Assembly: GCF_009498525.1 (NCBI RefSeq)
Contig: NZ_QSNT01000005.1
Coordinates: 64,718-128,717 of the forward strand
Reading direction: 5' to 3'
DNA from: Rhizobium sp. ICMP 5592
GTDB taxonomy: Bacteria; Pseudomonadota; Alphaproteobacteria; Rhizobiales; Rhizobiaceae
Length of the DNA: 64,000 nucleotides
The notes below the pieces were generated by a model, which searched no databases, was not told the origin of the DNA, and saw only the letters and a list, made by a program, of their open reading frames with translations. This document shows, piece after piece, positions 41,299-50,665 of this stretch; the first letter of the stretch is position 1, and every line of letters starts with the position of its first letter. The translations under genes and the position numbers were made by a program.

Positions 41299-44200
41299 AT
41301 GAGCATGTTGATTCGAATTCTCGGGAGATTGTTGCGCTTGGCCACCTATGTGGTCGTGGCAATTCTCGTGCTTGCCATTGTCGCCGTGCTTGTCGTCGGC
41401 TTCGTGCCCGGCGCCACCGGCTATGCCGTGAACCGGGTGGCAAAGCTCGTCTCGACGCCGGACCGCACCATCACGATTGCCGAGCCGTCGGGACTTCTGA
41501 CCGGCAGTCTCCGGGTCGGCGCAATCACCGTTGCCGATACCAAAGGCACCGTTGCGAAGGTACAGAATCTCGCCATCGACTGGTCGCCGCTCTCGCTGCT
41601 GACGGGCACCTTCCATGCCGACCGCGTCGCCGCCGATCTCGTGGATTTCCAGCGCCTGCCGGTGCCGACGGTGAAAACGGAACCTCAGACTACCACCAGC
41701 GAAAGCAGCGGCTTCTCTCTGCCCATCGCCGTCGATATCGCCGCCATTGCCCTGCCGAACCTGCGCATCGGGCAGGCCGTCGCGGGCCAGGATTTCGCCC
41801 TTGCGGCCAATGGCAGTGTCAAAGCGAACAAGAACAGCGTCGATCTCGTCCTTAATGCCAATCGCCAGGACGTTCCCGACGCCAAGCTTTCGACCAACAT
41901 CTCCTTCGCGCCGGCGGAAAACCGGCTGAACCTGAAGGCCGATGTCGCTGAACCCCGCGATGGCTTGCTCGCCGGATTGCTGCACCTGCCGGGCGGACCG
42001 GCGATCGACATCAATCTCTCCGGCGAGGGTCCGCTGTCCAACTGGGCCGGTAAACTTCAGGCAGCACTCGACGACAAGCCGACGGTATCGATCAACGGCC
42101 ATCACACCCTGTCGGCGGACGGGCTGCACCATATCGACGTCAAGGGCGGCGGCGACGTCGATTCGCTGCTGCCGCCGACCTTGCGGCCGCTCTTCGCCGG
42201 CCAGACAACAATCGACCTGTCCGCCACCTTCGACGGCAGGGGCAAGATCGATATCCAGACCGGCAATCTCGCCACCGGCAGCGTCATCATCGCCGCCTCC
42301 GGCACGCTCGATCCCTCGGGCAACAACAGCCTCAACGCCAATCTGCTCGGCACCTCCGGTCCGGTCGATTTCCGCTGGCCGATGGAAAACGGCGAGCTGC
42401 GGGCGATGATCTCGCGCGCCGATGTTGCGCTGACAGGCGCTTCGCAGTCGGCGAAGATCGACGCAAAGGCCACACTCGAAAGCGCCAGTGCGCCACAGGG
42501 ACAGATCGGTCAGGTGAACCTCAGCGCCCAAAGCGACGCCTTCAACCTGACCACCGCATCCGGCCCGTTGCAGCTTCGCCTCGTCGTCGGCCAGACCGCA
42601 TTCGTCAGTCCCGATCTCAATCGCCTGATCCGCGCGCCGATTTCGCTGACCGCGCCACTGCAGATCTCACCCGACACGATCGGCTTCAACAACACGACGC
42701 TGGAAAGCGCCAGCATCGGCGGCACCGTCAACGGCAAGTATACGCTGTCGTCGAAGGCACTGACCGGCAACTTCAAACTCTTCGCCTTGCCAGCCGTGCT
42801 GCCGGACGGCGTGTCGAACAAGTTCGAGGGAACGATTTCGCTGGAAGGTCAGGTCGCCGGCACCGTGCCGACGAAGATCAATCTCTCCAATCTCGCGGTG
42901 AAATCGAATGTCGGCGAGATCAACGGCAATGCCACGCTCGATGGCCAAACGCTGGCATCGAACCTGACGGGCAAGCTGCTCGACCTCTCCAAGCTGATCC
43001 CGAACGCCGAGGGCCAGGCGGATATCGGCCTCAAGACCAAGGGACCGCTGACAGCACTCGGCATCGACGCGACGGTGAAGGCCGTCAACGTCAAGCTCGC
43101 CGGCCGATTGCTGGACACGCTCGATGTCGCCCTGACCGGGACAGCCGATCCGAATGCCCCGCAGGCGAATGTGCAGGCAAACGGCGCCATCGACGGCAAG
43201 CCGATCAGCATCACCGCCAACGCCACCTCGCAAGGCGGCCGCACCAGCATTCCGGCACTTGCCGTCGAGATCGGCCCAAATAAGCTGCAGGGCAAACTGG
43301 ATTTCTCGCCGAGTTTCGAACCGACCGGTGCGCTCACTTTCGATCTTCCCGACCTCAGCCTCATCGCCGCCCTTGCTGGACAGAAGGCCGCCGGCGACCT
43401 GAAAGGCACGGTCGATCTTTCCAACGCCAATGGCAAGGTCGGCCTGAAGATCAATGCCACCGGTGGCGGCATTCGCCGCGACGATCTCGTCATCGACAAG
43501 CCCGCCATTGCGCTGACGGTCGATGACCTGAAATCCTTCTCCGCCAATGGCAGCATCCGCGCCGGCGCCATCGCGTCGGGCGCCAATCGCATCGCCGATC
43601 TCGGACTGACTTTCACACAGCAGGGCAGCCGAACGGTTTTCGATCTCAAGTCGACCTATGATAACGCACCGCTCACCGCCAGCGGCAATGTCGAGACCGG
43701 CGGCGGTCAGACGGTCGTCAGCCTCGACAATTTCGCTGGTGCGCCACGCACCATTCCGGTGAAGCTCGCCTCGCCGACCAAGATCACCGTCAAGGACGGC
43801 ACGGTCGCGCTAAACGGCCTGACCATCCAGACCGGCGGCGGTTCCGTGGTCGTCGACGGCACTGCGGGCCAGGCGCTGAATATCAATGCCAGGATCGCCA
43901 ACCTGCCCGCCAGCCTCGCTAATGTCTTCGCGCCGACGCTTGCCGCCGAAGGCACGATCTCCGGCACGGTGACCGTCACCGGCAAGCCGGCGTCGCCTGT
44001 TGTCGGTTTCCAGACTGACTGGTCGGGAGCCGCGACCAGCCAGACGAAATCGGCCGGGCTCGGCCCGCTCGGCATCAAGGCAAACGGCAAATTCGCCGAT
44101 AACGTCGTCACCATCGACACCAATCTGACCGGCCAGGGCGGCCTGGGGCTGAATGGCGGCGGCACGGTTGCCGTTGCCGGCAGCAAGGCTCTGGCAATGA

Positions 44201-45483
44201 AATTTTCCGGCAACCTGCCCTTCGACGCGCTGGCTGGCCAGCTCGCGGCACAGGGTCTGGTGATGACCGGCACAGCGAAGATCGATCTGCAGATCGGTGG
44301 CTCTACAACAGCCCCCGCCGTCACCGGCACCATCACCACCGACGGCAGCAGGCTCGTCGATGTCCGCCGCAACCTCACCCTCAATGGCCTTGCCGTCACC
44401 GTCACGCTCGACGGCAAGCAGGCGGTAATCTCGCGCCTCAACGGCAATCTCGCCAGTGGCGGCAGCGTCTCGGCAAGCGGCACGGTCGGCATCGTCGCGG
44501 ATAGCGGCTTTCCCGCCGATATCCAGCTGAAATTCAACAATGCCACCTATGTCGACGGCACACTGGTGACGGCAACCGTCAACGGCACGCTCGGCATCAA
44601 GGGGCCGCTCCTGACCGCGCCGGTGCTGACGGGCAACCTGAAGCTCAACAAGGCGTCGATCACCGTACCGGAAAAGCTGCCGGCCTCGCTCTCCGAGATC
44701 AACATCAAGCACAAGAATGCACCGGCGGCGGTCGCCGCTCAGTTCAAGGACCAGAAACCGCAAGGTCCGAGCAGCAAATCCACCAGCCTCGGCATAGAGA
44801 TGCAGATCGACGCGCCGTCGCAGATCTTCGTGCGCGGCCGCGGCATCGATGCGGAGCTCGGCGGCAGCATCACGGTTCGCGGCACGGCGGCAAATCCGGT
44901 CGTCTCCGGCGGCTTCACCATGCGGCGCGGCCGTCTGACCATCCTCAGCCGCCGCCTGGATTTCACCGATACCAGCAAGATCACCTTCGGCGGCGACCTG
45001 ACACCCGCGCTCAACATGGAAGCCACCTCGTCGGTCAGCTCCACCACCATCACCGTCGATGTCACGGGCCTGGCCACCGACCCGCAGATCGCCTTTTCGT
45101 CCTCGCCTGCCCTGCCGCAGGACGAGGTGATGGCGCAGCTGATTTTCGGCCAATCGATGTCGAAGCTTTCGGCGATGCAGATCGCCCAGCTCGCCGATGC
45201 CGCCAGCCAGCTTGCCGGCGGCCGCTCCACCTCGCTGTTCGACGGCCTGCGCAGCCATCTCGGCGTCGACGATCTCGACATCTCCACCGATGCGAACGGC
45301 CAGGCACAGGTCGGCGCCGGCAAGTACCTGAACAAGCGCACCTATATCGAACTGCAGCAGGGCTCCTCCAACAACACCAAGGCGATCATCAATCTCGATG
45401 TCGGACGCGGCGTGAAATTGCGAGGTGCCGCCGGCTCGAACGGCGCGGGCGAAGCGGGCGTTGTCTACGAGCATGAGTATTAG
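41299..45483 (+). CDS. tamB: Translocation and assembly module protein TamB (AsmA-like)
   Basis: A 1394-residue protein with an N-terminal membrane anchor (residues about 12-36, ATYVVVAILVLAIVAVLVVGFVPG). It has a very long periplasmic body of repeated beta-strand blocks with 'GNATLDGQTL'-like turns, typical of DUF490/TamB bridge proteins. The C-terminal DUF490 domain is clear in GLEMQIDAPSQIFVRGRGIDAELGGSITVRGTAANPVVSGGFTMRRGRL and ends ...GRGVKLRGAAGSNGAGEAGVVYEHEY. It spans the periplasm and moves phospholipid or helps TamA assemble barrel proteins. It lies directly after tamA, so the two form an operon. Confidence 0.92.
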   Translation: MSMLIRILGRLLRLATYVVVAILVLAIVAVLVVGFVPGATGYAVNRVAKLVSTPDRTITIAEPSGLLTGSLRVGAITVADTKGTVAKVQNLAIDWSPLSLLTGTFHADRVAADLVDFQRLPVPTVKTEPQTTTSESSGFSLPIAVDIAAIALPNLRIGQAVAGQDFALAANGSVKANKNSVDLVLNANRQDVPDAKLSTNISFAPAENRLNLKADVAEPRDGLLAGLLHLPGGPAIDINLSGEGPLSNWAGKLQAALDDKPTVSINGHHTLSADGLHHIDVKGGGDVDSLLPPTLRPLFAGQTTIDLSATFDGRGKIDIQTGNLATGSVIIAASGTLDPSGNNSLNANLLGTSGPVDFRWPMENGELRAMISRADVALTGASQSAKIDAKATLESASAPQGQIGQVNLSAQSDAFNLTTASGPLQLRLVVGQTAFVSPDLNRLIRAPISLTAPLQISPDTIGFNNTTLESASIGGTVNGKYTLSSKALTGNFKLFALPAVLPDGVSNKFEGTISLEGQVAGTVPTKINLSNLAVKSNVGEINGNATLDGQTLASNLTGKLLDLSKLIPNAEGQADIGLKTKGPLTALGIDATVKAVNVKLAGRLLDTLDVALTGTADPNAPQANVQANGAIDGKPISITANATSQGGRTSIPALAVEIGPNKLQGKLDFSPSFEPTGALTFDLPDLSLIAALAGQKAAGDLKGTVDLSNANGKVGLKINATGGGIRRDDLVIDKPAIALTVDDLKSFSANGSIRAGAIASGANRIADLGLTFTQQGSRTVFDLKSTYDNAPLTASGNVETGGGQTVVSLDNFAGAPRTIPVKLASPTKITVKDGTVALNGLTIQTGGGSVVVDGTAGQALNINARIANLPASLANVFAPTLAAEGTISGTVTVTGKPASPVVGFQTDWSGAATSQTKSAGLGPLGIKANGKFADNVVTIDTNLTGQGGLGLNGGGTVAVAGSKALAMKFSGNLPFDALAGQLAAQGLVMTGTAKIDLQIGGSTTAPAVTGTITTDGSRLVDVRRNLTLNGLAVTVTLDGKQAVISRLNGNLASGGSVSASGTVGIVADSGFPADIQLKFNNATYVDGTLVTATVNGTLGIKGPLLTAPVLTGNLKLNKASITVPEKLPASLSEINIKHKNAPAAVAAQFKDQKPQGPSSKSTSLGIEMQIDAPSQIFVRGRGIDAELGGSITVRGTAANPVVSGGFTMRRGRLTILSRRLDFTDTSKITFGGDLTPALNMEATSSVSSTTITVDVTGLATDPQIAFSSSPALPQDEVMAQLIFGQSMSKLSAMQIAQLADAASQLAGGRSTSLFDGLRSHLGVDDLDISTDANGQAQVGAGKYLNKRTYIELQQGSSNNTKAIINLDVGRGVKLRGAAGSNGAGEAGVVYEHEY

Positions 45484-45490
45484 ACGGCAT

Positions 45491-45523
45491 AGCCGGAAAG
45501 GCCTGTTCGCAGGCATCCCCGGC
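45491..45523 (+). other. Nested hairpin with a UUCG tetraloop between tamB and the HAD gene
   Basis: GCCTG-TTCG-CAGGC (45501-45514) has a stable UUCG loop. It sits inside outer arms GCCGG (45492-45496) and CCGGC (45519-45523). It lies 8 bp after the tamB stop and just before the end of the convergent HAD gene. There is no T-run, so it may block 3' exonucleases rather than terminate alone. Confidence 0.45.
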
Positions 45524-45538
45524 CATCGGATATGCTAG

Positions 45539-46267
45539 TCAGCCGGCAAGAGCGCTGCGGTGCGCGTCGACAAATTCGGCAAGGCTCTTGAACACGAAGT
45601 CCACTGTCGGGATGCTCGACGGCACCGGCGTGGCGCCGCCACCGGGCTGTCCGGAACGCCGGTCGATCCACGCGCGAGCCAGGCCCGCTTTTGTCGCCGG
45701 CACATGATCGTGATGCAGGCTCTGTGCGACGTGAAGCACCTGCGAAGGCGCAATACCGAAATCATCGCGCAAATGATCGAGCAGATAGGTGAAATTGCGC
45801 GGATCGGGCTTATAGGACCCGATGTCCTCCGCCGTATAGACCGCATCGAAATTCACCCCCAGCTTCCGATTGCTGGTCGCAAAGCTGATGCGGTCGACAT
45901 TCGACAGGATGATGATCTTGTAGTGCTTCTTCAGATAGGTGAGCGCCTCGGTGGAATCCGGAAAAGGCGGCCAGTCCGGAACCGACATGCCAAAGCGGTC
46001 ATGCATCTCCGCGGAGACGCGCGCACCCCAGAATTTGGCCATCCGCGCATGCACGACCCCGAGCAGAGAAGAATACCGCAGCGACGGCGTTTCAACCTCC
46101 TGCTCCATCTCCAGCCGGCCAAAGAGCTTGAGCGTCTCCTCACGGTCCATGGTCAGCCCGCCTTCGCTCAAGAGCGGTTGAAGAGCGTTCCAGAGGCCGG
46201 CCTCCCAATTGATGAGCGTGCCGTAGCAATCGAAGGTGAGAGCCTTGAAATCAGTCAGTTTGGTCAA
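45539..46267 (-). CDS. Haloacid dehalogenase type II
   Basis: A 242-residue HAD-superfamily hydrolase. Motif I is FDCYGTLINWEAG with the Asp nucleophile, motif II is ILSNVD, and motif III/IV is SYKPDPRNF and VAQSLHHDHVPATKAGLARAWIDR. The pattern is that of L-2-haloacid dehalogenases, which release halide from 2-haloalkanoates by inversion. Substrates of chromosomal copies are often other compounds. It is convergent with tamB and has no close operon partner. Confidence 0.88.
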   Translation of the reverse strand: MTKLTDFKALTFDCYGTLINWEAGLWNALQPLLSEGGLTMDREETLKLFGRLEMEQEVETPSLRYSSLLGVVHARMAKFWGARVSAEMHDRFGMSVPDWPPFPDSTEALTYLKKHYKIIILSNVDRISFATSNRKLGVNFDAVYTAEDIGSYKPDPRNFTYLLDHLRDDFGIAPSQVLHVAQSLHHDHVPATKAGLARAWIDRRSGQPGGGATPVPSSIPTVDFVFKSLAEFVDAHRSALAG

Positions 46268-46369
46268 ACGGGCCTCCTGAAGCCAGATGGTTGTCTGGCG
46301 GACTTTCGCAGGAATCGGGACCCTTGTGATGAGGCGAAACTCCGAATGACTTGACCGAACCTCCGATCC

Positions 46370-47140
46370 TCAGTCCGAAATACCCCTGCCATCCGCATCG
46401 GCATTGCGGAAGACCGATGGGGTCAGACCGAATCTCCGCTTGAACTGTCGGTTAAAGGACGAAGCATTTCGATAGCCGAGATCATAGGCAATTTCCGAAA
46501 TCGGCAGCGATGTGTTGACGAGCAGATCGACGGCGCGATCAAAGAGCTTCCGCAGCTGGTATTGCCTCGGCGATTGACCGACCGTTTCCCGAAACAGCGC
46601 ATGGAACTGGCTTTGCCCAAGACCGGCCTTGCGTGCCATGTTCGTCACGCTGGTCTGCCCAAGGTCGTTTCCCAATGCGCCGGCCGCGTCAAGAACACGC
46701 TGTTCGGCCAGGCTTCGGGGTGGAGCTGCCGTCACCTGTTCCTGCCGGACAAGCTGCAATCCGCTCAACGCCAGATGAGCGGCATCCTGCGCGCGACGCC
46801 TGTCCGCCTCGACCTCACGGCCGAGCTGGTTGAAGAGCCGCCAGAGCCACGGCTCGATCCGGACCGTCAAAGCCGACGAGCCGCATAAGACGGACGGAAC
46901 AAGCCCATCGGGAAGAGACCCGAGCTCCACGTCCATGACCATGAGGCTGCAATCGGCGCTCGGCGCGAAATTGTGCATGCGGTCCTGCGGGATGATCGCC
47001 ATGCTGTTACTTGAGACGACATCGGCCCGCCCTTCGATATCGACCAGCATCGAGCCACGCATCGGAAACAGAATCTGGCTATAGTCGTGACGATGACGAT
47101 CGGGACCGGCATATTGCCGGATTTCAAGATTGATTGACAT
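46370..47140 (-). CDS. AraC-family transcriptional regulator
   Basis: A 256-residue regulator with an N-terminal cupin sensor (RQYAGPDRHRHDYSQILFPMRGSMLVDIEGRA) and a C-terminal AraC helix-turn-helix pair. The DNA-binding part reads TSVTNMARKAGLGQSQFHALFRETVGQSPRQYQLRKLFDRAVDLL and ISEIAYDLGYRNASSFNRQFKRRFGLTPSVFR. The ligand is unknown. The ATG at 47140 has GAGG five bases upstream; a frame open to 47251 overlaps the Lrp gene end and is less likely. It lies between the HAD gene and the Lrp-arginase regulon, on the same strand as Lrp. Confidence 0.88.
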   Translation of the reverse strand: MSINLEIRQYAGPDRHRHDYSQILFPMRGSMLVDIEGRADVVSSNSMAIIPQDRMHNFAPSADCSLMVMDVELGSLPDGLVPSVLCGSSALTVRIEPWLWRLFNQLGREVEADRRRAQDAAHLALSGLQLVRQEQVTAAPPRSLAEQRVLDAAGALGNDLGQTSVTNMARKAGLGQSQFHALFRETVGQSPRQYQLRKLFDRAVDLLVNTSLPISEIAYDLGYRNASSFNRQFKRRFGLTPSVFRNADADGRGISD

Positions 47141-47247
47141 GTTGACCTCGGGGCGAGACGCTCCATCTGACCGATTATGCGCGCGGACATCGTCTGCGTT
47201 AAGTATGCCCCAGAACAGACGACCGGACCACCGCAGCGGCCTCGTAT

Positions 47248-47676
47248 TCAAAATCCCATCTTGCTCGTTTTCAGCAAGATATTAGACTCCGTCGTGTTGA
47301 TGCCATTGATGAGCCGGATGCGGCGCAGCGTTTCGTCGAAGGAGGCGAGATCGCGGTCTTCGAGTTCGGCGATGAAATCCCATTTGCCGTTGGTGCTGTG
47401 CAGCGCCCTTACCTGCGGCAGGCCACGAAGCTGATCTGCGACCTTGTCCGCCAGCTTGCCGAGCACCTCGATCAGCACGATGGCCCGGACGCCGGCAGCG
47501 CGGGTTTCGTGGCCGGTTCGGATGGTGAAGGCGGTGATGGTGCCGGTGTCGACCAGCCGCTCGATGCGGGCGGCCACTGTCGCGCGCGAGGCGCCGGTCG
47601 CTACCGCGAGCGAGGAGACGGAAGCGCGGGCGTTGTGACGCAACGCGCTCAGGAGGTCACGGTCAAGATCATCCAT
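47248..47676 (-). CDS. Lrp/AsnC-family regulator, probable arginase regulator
   Basis: A 142-residue feast/famine regulator. The N-terminal HTH is MDDLDRDLLSALRHNARASVSSLAVATGASRATVAARIERLVDTG, and the C-terminal RAM domain is FIAELEDRDLASFDETLRRIRLINGINTTESNILLKT. It is divergent from arginase with a 137-bp gap that carries tandem 18-bp direct repeats phased by 22 bp. Lrp proteins in this position usually sense an amino acid such as arginine or ornithine and control the adjacent catabolic genes. The first repeat touches its own start region, so autoregulation is plausible. Confidence 0.9.
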   Translation of the reverse strand: MDDLDRDLLSALRHNARASVSSLAVATGASRATVAARIERLVDTGTITAFTIRTGHETRAAGVRAIVLIEVLGKLADKVADQLRGLPQVRALHSTNGKWDFIAELEDRDLASFDETLRRIRLINGINTTESNILLKTSKMGF

Positions 47677-47679
47677 GGG

Positions 47680-47719
47680 CTTATCATTCTGCTAAAACGA
47701 ACTTATCAATCTGTCAAAA
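47680..47719. promoter_or_regulatory. Tandem 22-bp-phased repeats, candidate Lrp-type operator
   Basis: CTTATCATTCTGCTAAAA (47680-47697) and CTTATCAATCTGTCAAAA (47702-47719) match at 15 of 18 positions and start exactly 22 bp apart, about two helical turns. They lie between the divergent Lrp-like gene and arginase. Such phasing suits an octameric Lrp-type regulator that wraps DNA. The first copy begins four bases from the Lrp start codon. Confidence 0.6.
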
Positions 47720-47813
47720 ACTACTCTATTTTCGACACTTTTCCATCTTTTTGCTGTCGCCTCCCTGGCCAATAATGCGAATCAACAGCCCCTAACCCTT
47801 TGGAGCGCCGCCG

Positions 47814-48749
47814 ATGAGCGTAGAACCCACATCCGTCACCCTGATCGGCGTCCCGCTTGAGGAAGGCTCCGGTCGCCGCGGCGCCAGCATGGGGCCGACC
47901 GCCCTGCGCATTGCCGGCATCGCGACCATGCTGACCGAGCTCGACCATCGCGTCACCGACAGCGGCGACCTGCATCCCGCCCCTGCCGCCGACCTGCCGG
48001 ACGATCCAAAGGCGCATCATCTGAAGATCGTCGGCGCTTTCACCCGCACCCTCGAAGCCAAGGTCTACGACGTCGCCTCATCCGGCGGCTTCCCGCTGAT
48101 CCTCGGCGGTGACCACAGCCTCTCCATGGGCAGCGTCTCTGGCATGGCGCGCTATGCGGCAGAGGTCGGCCGGCCGCTCTTCGTGCTCTGGCTGGACGCG
48201 CATTCGGACTTTAATTCGCCGACGACATCGCCGTCAGGCAATATTCACGGTATGCCTGTCGCCTACTTCTGCGGCCAGGCGGAGATCGCCAATGTCCTGC
48301 CAGCCGGCCGGCCGCTGGTCGATCCGAAGAAGGTCTTCCAGGTCGGCATCCGCTCCGTCGATCCGCATGAGCGCGAGCAGATCCGCGAGCACGGCGTCAA
48401 TGTCTTCGACATGCGCTCGCTTGACGAACAGGGCGTGGCCGCAATCATGCGCCAGGTACTCGATACGGTCAGCGCCGCCAACGGCCTGCTGCATGTCAGC
48501 TTCGACGTTGACTTCATCGATCCGGACATTGCGCCGGGTGTCGGAACGACGGTGCCGGGCGGCGCGACCTATCGCGAAGCCCACCTGATCATGGAAATGC
48601 TGTCTGACAGCGGCCTCGTCTCGTCGCTCGATCTGGTCGAGCTCAATCCTTTCCTCGACGATCGCGGTAAGAGCGCCCGCGTCCTGGTCGAGATGGCGGC
48701 AAGCCTGTTCGGCCGGCGCATCTTCGACCGCCCCACGAGGGCGGCATAG
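47814..48749 (+). CDS. rocF: Arginase
   Basis: A 311-residue manganese ureohydrolase that cleaves arginine to ornithine and urea. The binuclear manganese site is GGDHS (98-102), DAHSDFN (128-134) and SFDVDFIDP (229-237; Asp231 and Asp233). GVPLEEGSGRRGASMGPTALR is the N-terminal signature. It is the first gene of an arginine catabolic operon with ornithine aminotransferase 16 bp downstream. Control by the divergent Lrp-type gene is inferred from the repeats in the gap. Confidence 0.95.
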   Translation: MSVEPTSVTLIGVPLEEGSGRRGASMGPTALRIAGIATMLTELDHRVTDSGDLHPAPAADLPDDPKAHHLKIVGAFTRTLEAKVYDVASSGGFPLILGGDHSLSMGSVSGMARYAAEVGRPLFVLWLDAHSDFNSPTTSPSGNIHGMPVAYFCGQAEIANVLPAGRPLVDPKKVFQVGIRSVDPHEREQIREHGVNVFDMRSLDEQGVAAIMRQVLDTVSAANGLLHVSFDVDFIDPDIAPGVGTTVPGGATYREAHLIMEMLSDSGLVSSLDLVELNPFLDDRGKSARVLVEMAASLFGRRIFDRPTRAA

Positions 48750-48765
48750 TTCTGGGGGAATTACC

Positions 48766-49968
48766 ATGAGCGCACCAGCCGATCTGATTGCCACCGAGCA
48801 GCGTCTCGGCGCCCATAACTACAAGCCGCTCGACGTCGTGCTCACCCGCGGCGAAGGCGTCTATGTCTGGGATACGGACGGCAAGCGCTATCTCGACTGC
48901 CTCTCGGCCTATTCGGCGGTCAACCAGGGCCATTGTCACCCGAAGATCCGCGAGGCGATGATCGAGCAGGCCGGCAAGCTGACGCTCACCTCGCGCGCCT
49001 TCCGCAACGACCAGCTCGCCTATCTCTATGAGGAACTGGCCGCGCTCACCGGCTCCCACAAGATCCTGCCGATGAACTCCGGCGCCGAGGCCGTCGAGAC
49101 CGCGATCAAGGCGGTGCGCAAATGGGGCTATGAGGTCAAGGGCGTGCCGGAAAACCAGGCGGAGATCATCGTCTTCGCCGACAATTTCCATGGCCGGACG
49201 CTGAGCATCATCAGCTTCTCGACCGATCCGGATGCCCGCACCGGCTTCGGTCCCTATACGCCAGGCTTCCGCGTCGTGCCCTTCGGCGACGCCGATGCTT
49301 TCGTCGCCGCGATCAATAGCAACACTGTTGCCGCGCTGATCGAGCCTATCCAGGGCGAGGCCGGCGTCATCATCCCGCCTGCCGGTTATTTCACCCGTTT
49401 GCGCGAACTCTGCACAAACAACAGGATCACCCTCATCCTCGACGAAATCCAGACTGGCCTTGGCCGCACCGGCAAGCTGCTGGCCGAGGAACATGAAGGT
49501 ATCGAGGCCGACGTGACGTTGATCGGCAAGGCCCTGTCAGGCGGCTTCTACCCGGTCTCCGCCGTCCTCTCCAACTCCGAGGTACTCGGCGTGCTGAAAC
49601 CCGGACAACACGGCTCCACCTTTGGCGGCAATCCGCTCGCCTGCGCCGTCGCCAGGGCGGCTCTGCGCGTGCTCACCGAGGAAGGCATGATCGAGAACGC
49701 CGCCGTCATGGGGGATTATTTCCTCGAAGGTCTGCGCTCGATCCGCTCCAACATCGTCAAGGACGTGCGCGGGCGCGGCCTGATGATGGCAGTGGAACTG
49801 GTGCCGGAGGCCGGAGGCGCGCGGCAATATTGCTATCAGTTGAAGGATCTCGGCCTGCTCGCCAAGGACACCCACAACCATACGATCCGCCTTGCTCCGC
49901 CGCTGGTCATCACCCGTAATCAGGTCGACTGGGCGCTGGAGCAGATCGACAAGGTCCTGGCGCGCTGA
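48766..49968 (+). CDS. rocD: Ornithine aminotransferase
   Basis: A 400-residue class III PLP aminotransferase that moves the delta-amino group of ornithine to 2-oxoglutarate, giving glutamate semialdehyde. NYKPLDVVLTRGEGVYVWDTDGKRYLDCLSAYSAVNQGHCHPKI is the N-terminal signature. GAEAVETAIKAVRKWGYEVKGVPENQAEIIVFADNFHGRTLS and the PLP lysine in LIGKALSGGFYPVSA are diagnostic, with LILDEIQTGLGRTGKLL in between. With arginase, it converts arginine to glutamate precursors. No proline or P5C dehydrogenase is in the window. Confidence 0.95.
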   Translation: MSAPADLIATEQRLGAHNYKPLDVVLTRGEGVYVWDTDGKRYLDCLSAYSAVNQGHCHPKIREAMIEQAGKLTLTSRAFRNDQLAYLYEELAALTGSHKILPMNSGAEAVETAIKAVRKWGYEVKGVPENQAEIIVFADNFHGRTLSIISFSTDPDARTGFGPYTPGFRVVPFGDADAFVAAINSNTVAALIEPIQGEAGVIIPPAGYFTRLRELCTNNRITLILDEIQTGLGRTGKLLAEEHEGIEADVTLIGKALSGGFYPVSAVLSNSEVLGVLKPGQHGSTFGGNPLACAVARAALRVLTEEGMIENAAVMGDYFLEGLRSIRSNIVKDVRGRGLMMAVELVPEAGGARQYCYQLKDLGLLAKDTHNHTIRLAPPLVITRNQVDWALEQIDKVLAR

Positions 49969-50104
49969 GCTCAACCTTTAGAAGAATCTAAACTACGAAA
50001 GAACCGAAATCTCTTCCATAGGTTTAGGTTTGAGCAACATTCTTACGCTATCGTCCCGGATAGAGCGCCGGATTTGGCGCCATGCGTCAACGGGAAGAAT
50101 GTTC

Positions 50105-50581
50105 ATGGCCACGATCAATTCCACCAGTTTCAGCGGCGACACGCTGGAGATCATTGCCTTCCGGCTTCACGATCAGGAGTTTTGCGTCAAGACCACCACG
50201 ATCCGCGAAATCCGCGGCTGGGCGCCGTCGACGCCGATCCCGCATGCGCCGGCCGATGTCATCGGCGTCATGAACCTGCGCGGTTCAGTCATCCCAATCA
50301 TCGATCTCGCCTACAAGCTGGGCATGGAGAGCACGGTCGCCAATGAACGCAGCGCCATCGTCGTGGCGGAAGTCCATAACATGGTCATCGGCATGCTGGT
50401 CGATCGCGTCTCCGACATCCTGACGATCGCCGCCGACCAGGTTCAGCCCGTCCCCGAAGTTACCGCTTCCTTCGACCGCGCCTATTGCGAAGGCATCATC
50501 GCCACCGAAAACGGCATGATCTGCTTCCTGAACCTTGCCAAGATGTTCAAGGAAAGCGAAGCCGAAGAACTCGCCGCCTGA
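50105..50581 (+). CDS. cheW: Orphan CheW chemotaxis adaptor
   Basis: A 158-residue CheW-domain protein. LEIIAFRLHDQEFCVKTTTIREIRGWAPSTPIPHAPADVIGVMNLRGSVIPIIDLAYKLGM is the CheW core that links receptors to the CheA kinase. VAEVHNMVIGMLVDRVSDILTI and MICFLNLAKMF complete the fold. The ATG at 50105 has GGAAG about seven bases upstream; a frame open to 50030 adds 25 non-conserved residues. No cheA, receptor or other chemotaxis gene is nearby, so it is an isolated copy. A strong bidirectional terminator follows. Confidence 0.9.
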   Translation: MATINSTSFSGDTLEIIAFRLHDQEFCVKTTTIREIRGWAPSTPIPHAPADVIGVMNLRGSVIPIIDLAYKLGMESTVANERSAIVVAEVHNMVIGMLVDRVSDILTIAADQVQPVPEVTASFDRAYCEGIIATENGMICFLNLAKMFKESEAEELAA

Positions 50582-50610
50582 GCGCCTGCTTTTCATTTCA
50601 GTCCCCACGA

Positions 50611-50644
50611 AAAAGCCGCCCCGATCGTCCGGGGCGGCTTTTTT
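50611..50644. terminator. Bidirectional intrinsic terminator between cheW and the MFS gene
   Basis: AAAAGCCGCCCC (50611-50622) pairs with GGGGCGGCTTTT (50631-50642), with further T on the + strand and A on the other side. Its symmetric A and T runs suit termination from both convergent genes. Confidence 0.88.
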
Positions 50645-50665
50645 CATGCAAGTCGCATGCCGGTT

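Noticed and set aside
49977..49992. TTTAGA-AGAA-TCTAAA, resembling an Irr-type iron control element before cheW
   Set aside because: The inner spacing (6-4-6) lacks the full 17-bp TTTAGAA-N3-TTCTAAA form, and cheW is not an expected iron-regulated gene.
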